A program made the position numbers and the translations under genes. The notes beneath the pieces were generated by a model that saw nothing but the letters and a program-made list of their open reading frames with translations, made no database searches and was not told the origin of the DNA. This document shows, piece by piece, positions 58,110 to 64,000 of a stretch of 64,000 bases of DNA (within the stretch, counting starts at the first letter, position 1; each line of letters begins with the position of its first letter). The stretch lies in contig NZ_WEGK01000003.1 in NCBI RefSeq assembly GCF_009604405.1, forward strand, positions 62,001 to 126,000, given 5' to 3'. The stretch comes from Nocardia macrotermitis (lineage in GTDB: Bacteria > Actinomycetota > Actinomycetes > Mycobacteriales > Mycobacteriaceae).

Positions 58110-59650
58110 GCGGCGGGCAGCCTCGGGCGCGCTGGGCCTCGACACCCGCCGAATATGCCGATTCCACTGTGTCGGAAGAGTATTCGGCGGCGCGGGAACC
58201 CATCGATGTCGGTCCCACGATCGGTCGCGAATCGGCATCCGGCTACGGCGATGGCTCGGGGGAAATACCGGGCCGTGCGGATCCGATGCCGCGTAGCGCC
58301 GATGGGGCCGGGGTGTCGATCTGCGGGGGAACGGCTTTCGGCGAGCCCTCCGGTTCGGGGGCGGTGGTGCTGGAGGAGGAGACGGTGGTGGGGCGCGATG
58401 GTTGTGCGGGCGCGGGGGCATACGAGGAGTCGATACTGCGCACCGGTACCGGGGAGGAATATGTGGAGCTGGACTCGGGTGGCTATGGGAACCTCTGTGC
58501 CTCAGGTGGTTTCGCTGAAGATGGGGATGAGCGGAGGTTGGCTTGGGTTTATCTGTCGCGGGTTGTGCAGGGGCCGTGTGCGGCGTTGTCGGGGTTGATC
58601 GAGCGGGTGGGGGTGGTCGAGGCGGCGCGGGCGGTGCGGGAGTGTGATCTGCCCGAGTCGTTGCGTGGGGCGACCGAGCAGCGGCGTGGGAGTGATTGTG
58701 CGGAAAGGGATTTGGCCAGCATTCTGGAGTCGGGTGGGCGGGTGGTGACGCCCGATGATCCGGAGTGGCCCGCGTGGCGGATGCTGGGGCTCGGGCAGCT
58801 CGACGCGGCGCGGGATCCGGGGGCGGCGGTGCCGCTGGTGTTGTGGGTGCGGGGGCCGGGATCGTTGCTGACCGCGAGCGAAAAGGCGCTGGCCGTGGTG
58901 GGTGCGCGATGTAGTACCGGGTATGGCGAGCGGGTCACCGGGGAGATCGTCGGTGATCTGGCGGCGCAGAGGTGGACGATCGTTTCCGGGGCGGCGTTCG
59001 GGATCGATGGTGCCGCACACCGCGCGGCGCTGGCCGCCGGTGCGCCGACGATCGCGGTGCTGGCCTGCGGTGTGGATCGGCCCTATCCGGCCGCGCATGC
59101 CCGGTTGCTGGCCGAGATCGCCGAAACCGGCCTGGTGGTCAGCGAATATCCGCCCGGCGCCACCGCGCACAAACATCACTTCCTGGCACGGAATCGGATC
59201 ATCGCCGCGTTGGCAGACGGCGTGCTGGTGGTGGAGGCGGGATTGCGCAGCGGCGCGCGCAACACCGTGAAATGGGCTCGCCGACTCGGGCGTCCGGCCC
59301 TCGCGATCCCCGGTCCGGTCACCTCCGCGTCCTCGGCGGGCTGCCATCGGATGATCCGTGAGGGCGAAGCCGTGCTGGTGAGCCGCGCCGAGGAGATCGT
59401 CGACGAGGCAGGTCCACTGCACCTGTCCCTGCCCGCCGACGCGCCCGTCCCGGAGCGAGCCCTCGACGGTGACGAGGCCCTCGTCTACGCCGCTCTGCCG
59501 AGATCCGGCGCACGGATCCCCCTCGAGCTGTCCGGCGAGTCCGGCCTCTCGCTCCCCGCTGTCCGTGCCGCACTGGCAGCCCTGGACCTCGCCGGACTTG
59601 TCGGCTGCGACGAATCCGGCTGGTTCAGAACCACGAGACGTGGTCGATAG
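58106..59650 (+). CDS. dprA: DNA-processing protein DprA with ~143-residue N-terminal extension
   Basis: A 514-residue protein that loads RecA on incoming DNA in competent bacteria. The Rossmann-like DprA core is complete: LAVVGARCSTGYGERVTGEI, IVSGAAFGIDGAAHRAALAA, VLACGVDRPYPAAHARLL, VSEYPPGATAHKHHFLARNR and LRSGARNTVKWARRLGRPAL, with a C-terminal winged-helix-like end. Before the normal start (AWVYLSRVVQGPCA) lie about 143 Gly/Glu/Asp/Ser-rich residues with no recognisable fold. The ATG lies in ATGA overlap with comM, so the extension is real unless translation starts inside. Its 3' part is much more C-rich than its 5' part. Confidence 0.92.
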   Translation: MSGGQPRARWASTPAEYADSTVSEEYSAAREPIDVGPTIGRESASGYGDGSGEIPGRADPMPRSADGAGVSICGGTAFGEPSGSGAVVLEEETVVGRDGCAGAGAYEESILRTGTGEEYVELDSGGYGNLCASGGFAEDGDERRLAWVYLSRVVQGPCAALSGLIERVGVVEAARAVRECDLPESLRGATEQRRGSDCAERDLASILESGGRVVTPDDPEWPAWRMLGLGQLDAARDPGAAVPLVLWVRGPGSLLTASEKALAVVGARCSTGYGERVTGEIVGDLAAQRWTIVSGAAFGIDGAAHRAALAAGAPTIAVLACGVDRPYPAAHARLLAEIAETGLVVSEYPPGATAHKHHFLARNRIIAALADGVLVVEAGLRSGARNTVKWARRLGRPALAIPGPVTSASSAGCHRMIREGEAVLVSRAEEIVDEAGPLHLSLPADAPVPERALDGDEALVYAALPRSGARIPLELSGESGLSLPAVRAALAALDLAGLVGCDESGWFRTTRRGR

Positions 59651-59832
59651 CCGGGGGCGGGGCGCCACGTCTCGAACGACGATCAGCGGCGAACCGGCAG
59701 GCCGACAGTCGACCGTTGCTGTGCTTCGGATGATGGACGACGCCGGCGGTGAGGACAGTGCACGCACATGGTCGAGGGGTGAATCCGGTGCGGTGACTTG
59801 TCAGGTGGGCGGGGGTCGGTGAGTGTGGAGGG

Positions 59833-60756
59833 ATGGATGCACTGCCCGAGGATCTGGAGGCGTTGCTGCTGGAGTACGGGCGGCATCTGCGGCTCGGACG
59901 CAACCGGTCCGCGCATACGGTTCGTGCGTATGTGGGCGATGCGCGGTCGCTGCTGCTGCACCTGTGTTCTCGGGCGGCAGATTCCGGCGTGGGGGAGATC
60001 GACCTGCCGTTGCTGCGGTCCTGGTTGTCCGTGCAGTCCGGGGCCGGGGCGGCGCGCACCACGATGGCGCGGCGGGCATCGGCCGCTCGCACCTTCACCG
60101 CCTGGCTCACCCACACCGGGCGGCTGGCGATCGATCCCGGGCCGCGACTCGGATCGGCGCGGGCGCATCGGGTGCTGCCCTCGGTACTCGGCCGTGAACA
60201 GGCCGCCGATGTTATGGATGCCGCGCAATCCGGTGCGGCACAACATGATCCGATGGCATTGCGGGACAGGCTGATCGTCGAGCTGCTCTACGCCACGGGT
60301 ATCCGGGTCAGCGAGCTGTGCGGCCTGGACATCGACGATATCGATCGGGAACGTCGCCTGGCTCGCGTACTTGGCAAGGGCAACAAGGAGCGCGCGGTCC
60401 CGTTCGGCGCCCCCGCCGACGAGGCGCTCGAGAGCTGGCTGCGCTCGGGCCGCCCGGCCTTCGCCAACGCCGAGTCCGGTCGCGCCCTGCTACTGGGCCG
60501 CCGCGGTCGCCGACTCGACCAACGTCAAGCCAGAACCGTTGTGCACGAGGTGGTTTCGGCCATCCCCGGAGCCCCCGACCTGGGCCCGCACGGCCTCCGT
60601 CACACCGCCGCCACCCACCTGCTCGAGGGCGGCGCAGACCTGCGCATCGTCCAGGAACTCCTCGGCCACGCCAGCATGGCCACCACCCAGCTCTACACCC
60701 ACGTCTCCGTCGAACGCCTCCGCAACGTCCACGACCAGGCCCACCCCCGCGCCTGA
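59833..60756 (+). CDS. xerC: Tyrosine recombinase XerC
   Basis: Chromosome-dimer resolving recombinase, 307 residues. N-terminal SAM-like core-binding domain; catalytic Arg in [20 protein letters not shown]; Lys near [13 protein letters not shown]-x-x-R in [20 protein letters not shown]; His and nucleophile Tyr in [19 protein letters not shown]. Same position next to dprA as in mycobacteria. TGGAGGGATG places the ribosome-binding site unusually close to the ATG. Confidence 0.95.
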   Translation: MDALPEDLEALLLEYGRHLRLGRNRSAHTVRAYVGDARSLLLHLCSRAADSGVGEIDLPLLRSWLSVQSGAGAARTTMARRASAARTFTAWLTHTGRLAIDPGPRLGSARAHRVLPSVLGREQAADVMDAAQSGAAQHDPMALRDRLIVELLYATGIRVSELCGLDIDDIDRERRLARVLGKGNKERAVPFGAPADEALESWLRSGRPAFANAESGRALLLGRRGRRLDQRQARTVVHEVVSAIPGAPDLGPHGLRHTAATHLLEGGADLRIVQELLGHASMATTQLYTHVSVERLRNVHDQAHPRA

Positions 60757-60974
60757 GCCGGACTGTCGCCGCAGAGTCCGCTCGGCTGCCCCCGCATGCC
60801 GGTGATGGCGCTCCTCGAAGCAATGCTGTCCGAAGAGCCGGCACACGAAGGCGGCGTATCGGGCCGAATGCATCGTCTGTATGGAAACGATGAATACAGC
60901 ACGGGCACAGTCGAATTCGGTGAATCTGATACAGGCGGGCAGCTATCCGGAGTGTGTCTACTCTTGGTCGCGGG

Positions 60975-61490
60975 TCAGGCGGGGCGGATGGCGTCGACGT
61001 ACTTCCCGGCCATGTAGTGCTGGAGGCGGCGGGTCACCGGGCCGCCGAGGCGGGTGTACCAGGTTCCGGGGCGGGAGAAGGCGGCGACCAGGCCGTGGAC
61101 GGAGTCGTCGGTGGGGTCGTAGTCGACGGCGAACAGTTCCTCGCCGATTTCGGGGTGTCCGGGCAGGGTGCCGTAGGCGAAGCCGCGACGGTCGGGCTCG
61201 TTCAGGACGTAGACGACGCGGCAGGGCGCGGTGATGGCCAAGGGGCCGATGCCCAGGCGGACGGTCAGTGCGGTGCCGGGCGTCGCGGACGGTGTGCTCG
61301 CCGAACCGAAGATGCCGGCGCCGCGCTGCATGCGATAGGTGAGGACCTGCTCGGCCGCCGATTCGAACAGGTCGCGGCCAGCGCCGATCCGCCGCCGCAG
61401 CCGGAAATGGTGGTAGCCGGCCGGGAATTCCCTGCTCGTCGCGCCGGTTTCGGGATAGGTGAAGGGCGGAGCATCGGATTCGTCGGCCAT
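60975..61490 (-). CDS. DUF1990 family protein
   Basis: A 171-residue protein of the DUF1990 family (unknown function): PPFTYPETGATSREFPAGYH, RRIGAGRDLFESAAEQVLTY, RGAGIFGSASTPSATPGTAL, a segment RVVYVLNEPDRRGFAYGTLP and ending RRLQHYMAGKYVDAIRP. The ATG at 61490 keeps the conserved FTYPEVGAT-type opening; an in-frame ATG at 61544 would add 18 residues. It is divergent from the siderophore-interacting gene and may share its iron-box control. Confidence 0.85.
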   Translation of the reverse strand: MADESDAPPFTYPETGATSREFPAGYHHFRLRRRIGAGRDLFESAAEQVLTYRMQRGAGIFGSASTPSATPGTALTVRLGIGPLAITAPCRVVYVLNEPDRRGFAYGTLPGHPEIGEELFAVDYDPTDDSVHGLVAAFSRPGTWYTRLGGPVTRRLQHYMAGKYVDAIRPA

Positions 61491-61570
61491 CTCCCCATCC
61501 TGGCCGACGACGCCGTCTCCCGCCTCAACTATTATCGAAGACATATCGCGAGCTATCGTCGATACTTCAT

Positions 61571-61600
61571 GCTAACCTTCCTTAGGTAATCCTAATTACT
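61571..61600. promoter_or_regulatory. Iron-box-like sequence before the siderophore-interacting protein
   Basis: TTAGGTAATCCTAATTACT (61582-61600) follows the IdeR/DmdR iron box consensus TWAGGTWAGSCTWACCTWA over most of its left half. GCTAACCT immediately to its left adds an inverted AGGTTAGC half site. It lies 12 bases before the GTG start and 80 bases from the divergent DUF1990 gene, so iron-dependent repression of one or both is likely. Confidence 0.65.
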
Positions 61601-61611
61601 GGAGGTGCCTT

Positions 61612-62379
61612 GTGGCTCGTACACCGTTGTCCTTCGTCGTCCGGCGCACCGAGCGCCTGACCGACCATCTGATCCGGGTGCACCTGGGCGGTCCGGGATT
61701 CGCGTCCTTCACGCCCAACGGTTTCACCGACGCCTACGTCAAATTGCAGATCCCGGGCGAGGACGGCCCCATCACGCGCACCTACACGGTCCGCTCCATC
61801 GATCCCGACCTCGAACAGATCGCCATCGATTTCGTCTACCACGGCGCGGAGGGCGCGGCCGGTCCGTGGGCTGCCGCGGCGCAGCCCGGCGATGAACTCG
61901 TGCTGGCGGGCCCGGGCGGTGCCTACGCGCCGAAGCTCGATGCCGATTGGCATCTGCTCGCGGGCGACGAATCGGCCCTGCCCGCCATCTCGGCCGCCTG
62001 CGCCGCGCTGCCCGAGCAGGCGGTGGGCCGCGTGTTCGTCGAGATCGCCGGTCCCGCAGACGAATTGGACTTCACCCGGCCGGCCGGTGTGGAACTGGAC
62101 TGGGTGCATCGCGGCGACCGCGAGCCGGGTGTCGCCCTCGCCGAGGCCGTGCTCGCCGAACCATGGCGGGACGGCAAGGTGCACGTCTTCATCCACGGCG
62201 AGGCGCAGGTCGTCATGCACGAACTGCGCCCCTACATCCGCAAGGAGCGCGGCGTCCCCGCCGATCACGCCTCCATCTCGGGCTACTGGCGTCGCGGCCG
62301 CACCGAGGAGACCTTCCGGCAGTGGAAGCGCGAGCTGGCCGAGCGCGAGGGTGTCGAGCCGACCGGCGCGCGGCGGTAG
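61612..62379 (+). CDS. Siderophore-interacting flavoprotein (ViuB/SIP family)
   Basis: A 255-residue FAD-dependent ferric-siderophore reductase of the SIP family. FAD domain: VRRTERLTDHLIRVHLGGPG, AYVKLQIPGEDGPITRTYTV and IDFVYHGAEGAAGPWAAAAQ. C-terminal NAD-binding domain: HLLAGDESALPAISAACAAL, VFIHGEAQVVMHELRPYIRK and SISGYWRRGRTEETFRQWKR, the SIP signature. GTG with GGAGGTG five bases upstream and an iron box before it. Matches the mycobacterial viuB neighbour of xerC. Confidence 0.93.
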   Translation: MARTPLSFVVRRTERLTDHLIRVHLGGPGFASFTPNGFTDAYVKLQIPGEDGPITRTYTVRSIDPDLEQIAIDFVYHGAEGAAGPWAAAAQPGDELVLAGPGGAYAPKLDADWHLLAGDESALPAISAACAALPEQAVGRVFVEIAGPADELDFTRPAGVELDWVHRGDREPGVALAEAVLAEPWRDGKVHVFIHGEAQVVMHELRPYIRKERGVPADHASISGYWRRGRTEETFRQWKRELAEREGVEPTGARR

Positions 62380-62387
62380 GCCACCAG

Positions 62388-62888
62388 CTAGGGCGGCCGC
62401 CCCTGCACCGGTTCGAGGCGTAGCGGCGCGAGGTGAACGAGCCCGAGCGGATCGAGATACTCGCGCCCACGCCGCACTCCCCAGTGCAGGCAGGCTCCGG
62501 CGCATCCCGGATGCCCGGCCTTCAGCACGCCCAGCACCTCACCTCGAAAAACCTTGCGCCCCACCGTAACCGACGCGCGCACCGGTTCATAGGTGGTCCG
62601 CAACCCGCCCGCGTGATCCACCGAGACCACCGGCTTCCCCGCCACCTCGCCCGCGAACACGACGAACCCGTCCCCGGCCGCGAGCACCGGCTGCCCGGGC
62701 GCACCGCCGAGATCGACTCCGCGATGCCCGGGCAGCCAGTCGTGCACCGGCCGATCGAACCGCCGCACCACCGGCGGCCGCGGATGCAGCGGCCAGTCGA
62801 ACGCCCCGGCAACGGCTACGGCCCGGGGCATGGGCAGCAGCATCGGCAACACCAGCCAGCCCAGCACGATCGCGATGATCCAGCGCAT
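62388..62888 (-). CDS. M23/LytM-type peptidase with membrane anchor or signal
   Basis: A 166-residue exported protein. After an N-terminal hydrophobic stretch (MRWIIAIVLGWLVLPMLLPM) is a short LytM fold: WPLHPRPPVVRRFDRPVHDW, HRGVDLGGAPGQPVLAAGDG (His and Asp zinc ligands), VVSVDHAGGLRTTYEPVRAS and GCAGACLHWGVRRGREYLDP. The usual final H-x-H ligand pair reads C-L-H here, as in its mycobacterial counterpart, so activity is uncertain. It diverges from rpsB. ATG 62888 is chosen; a frame to 62948 exists. Confidence 0.85.
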   Translation of the reverse strand: MRWIIAIVLGWLVLPMLLPMPRAVAVAGAFDWPLHPRPPVVRRFDRPVHDWLPGHRGVDLGGAPGQPVLAAGDGFVVFAGEVAGKPVVSVDHAGGLRTTYEPVRASVTVGRKVFRGEVLGVLKAGHPGCAGACLHWGVRRGREYLDPLGLVHLAPLRLEPVQGRPP

Positions 62889-63253
62889 GACCCCACCGTG
62901 CCGAGCGCGAACGTGTCGCGAAACCCCGTCTTCGGCGAGTGTGGACAACTTCGACGCTGTGAATACGCACGTGTTCTGATTTGCCGAACACCGTGAGCGC
63001 CCCCCGCGCCCCGAATTCCACCGCGCGAGTCCCCGCGTTCACCTCGCATTTCTTTCCCGGAACACCCCGTTTAGGAGTTCCGCCCGCAAACTCGTAGACT
63101 GGTTCGGCGGTCCGCTCATTCCCGGGACCGACTTCGCGCGTCCAGCGCACAAGCCGTCGGCTGGTCCCCGTGCAGGGGTTCCGGCGGCCGTGGACGCCAG
63201 GGCAGAGGTCGCCGATCTCTGCGACAACCAGCAACGAAAGAGGATACGCAGCC
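62889..63253 (+). promoter_or_regulatory. rpsB promoter and ~147-base leader
   Basis: A 365-base region divergent between the M23 gene and rpsB. TTAGGA (63071) -18 bases- TAGACT (63095-63100) is a candidate promoter, giving a leader of about 147 bases. In the leader CCCC-GTGCA-GGGG forms a small stem and AAAGAGG lies before the ATG. TGTGGACAA at 62940 is the reverse of the DnaA box TTGTCCACA. No gene is seen in this stretch. Confidence 0.5.
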
Positions 63254-64000
63254 ATGGCTGTCGTAACTATGAAGCAGCTGCTCGACAGCGGCGCGCACTT
63301 CGGGCACCAGACCCGCCGGTGGAACCCGAAGATGAAGCGGTTCATCTTCACCGACCGCAACGGCATCTACATCATCGACCTGCAGCAGACCCTGACGTAC
63401 ATCGACAAGGCGTACGAATTCGTCAAGGAGACCGTCGCCCACGGCGGCACCGTGCTGTTCGTCGGCACCAAGAAGCAGGCGCAGGAATCCATCGCCGCCG
63501 AGGCCACCCGCGTCGGCATGCCGTATGTGAACCAGCGCTGGCTCGGTGGCATGCTCACCAACTTCTCGACCGTCCACAAGCGGCTGCAGCGCCTGAAGGA
63601 GCTGGAGTCGATGGAGCAGACCGGCGGTTTCGAGGGTCGCACCAAGAAGGAAATCCTCATGCTCACGCGTGAGAAGAACAAGCTGGAGCGCACCCTCGGC
63701 GGCATCCGGGACATGGCCAAGGTCCCCTCGGCCATCTGGGTCGTCGACACCAACAAGGAGCACATCGCCGTCGGCGAGGCTCGCAAGCTGAACATCCCGG
63801 TCATCGCGATCCTGGACACCAACTGCGACCCCGACCTGGTCGACTACCCGATCCCGGGTAACGACGACGCGATCCGCTCGGCCGCGCTGCTGACCAAGGT
63901 CGTCGCCTCCGCGGTCGCCGAGGGTGTGCAGGCTCGTGCCGCGCGTGCCAGCGGCGATGTGAAGCCCGAGGCCGGCGCCGGTGAGCCGCTCGCCGAGTGG
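63254..64000 (+). CDS. rpsB: 30S ribosomal protein S2, 3'-truncated by window edge
   Basis: 249 codons visible, still open at the window end. Standard S2: [100 protein letters not shown] and [20 protein letters not shown]. The part after residue 235 is Ala/Gly-rich tail. tsf is expected just right of the window. Confidence 0.97.
   Translation, partial: MAVVTMKQLLDSGAHFGHQTRRWNPKMKRFIFTDRNGIYIIDLQQTLTYIDKAYEFVKETVAHGGTVLFVGTKKQAQESIAAEATRVGMPYVNQRWLGGMLTNFSTVHKRLQRLKELESMEQTGGFEGRTKKEILMLTREKNKLERTLGGIRDMAKVPSAIWVVDTNKEHIAVGEARKLNIPVIAILDTNCDPDLVDYPIPGNDDAIRSAALLTKVVASAVAEGVQARAARASGDVKPEAGAGEPLAEW

Noticed and set aside
59833-60756. Tyrosine recombinase considered as a phage or island integrase
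   Set aside because: It is XerC in its normal place next to dprA, with no attachment-site repeats or phage genes.

Overview
This is a high-G+C actinobacterial chromosome segment, almost certainly from Nocardia or a close relative in the Mycobacteriales. The evidence is the gene order, which closely follows the mycobacterial block sepIVA-DUF177-rpmF-rnc-mutM-osmC-acyP-smc-ftsY-amt-glnB-glnD-ffh-rpsP-rimM-trmD-rplS-lepB-rnhB-yraN-comM-dprA-xerC-rpsB, the many GTG starts, the 1-4 bp gene overlaps and the actinobacteria-specific genes (sepIVA, DUF2469, DUF1707). No rRNA, tRNA, insertion sequence, prophage or CRISPR array was seen.

Region 1 (1-9.7 kb): a LysE-type exporter cut by the window edge, a PHP phosphoesterase plus RibD-like reductase pair, then a minus-strand housekeeping run (sepIVA, DUF177, rpmF, rnc, mutM). 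A plus-strand GtrA gene and coaD follow. Next comes a tightly packed minus-strand set: OsmC, acylphosphatase, a membrane protein that looks like an actinobacterial YgiB/DUF1190, and a YgiC-like glutathionylspermidine-synthase-family ATP-grasp enzyme.

Region 2 (9.7-29.5 kb) interrupts the order known from mycobacteria. It holds the K+ uptake system (kdpDE divergent from a 27-codon membrane ORF, kdpF, kdpA, kdpB and kdpC), an L,D-transpeptidase, a two-component pair, the complete ectoine/hydroxyectoine operon ectABCD, a DUF72 gene, a paired acyl-CoA dehydrogenase operon and a DUF1707 gene. Kdp, ectoine and a peptidoglycan cross-linker side by side suggest an osmotic-stress block.

Region 3 (29.5-45.9 kb): smc, followed by a decayed second copy of its last codons. 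Then come a divergent NAD(P)-binding protein/TetR pair (the TetR has an added Cys-rich tail), a stretch of two broken genes, DUF2237, ftsY, the nitrogen cluster amt-glnB-glnD, a small conserved ORF, ffh and an amidohydrolase.

Region 4 (45.9-64 kb): a Uma2-type nuclease gene, the ribosome/tRNA maturation operon rpsP-khpA-rimM-trmD, tex, a multispan membrane protein, rplS, two tandem signal peptidase genes, rnhB, DUF2469, yraN, comM-like, dprA with a long N-terminal extension, xerC, DUF1990, an iron-box-preceded siderophore-interacting protein, an M23 peptidase and rpsB running off the right end.

Calls rest on reading translations for motifs and on remembered gene order; no database search was run. 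Start codons were chosen from ribosome-binding sites, overlaps and conserved N-termini, and are stated where uncertain.
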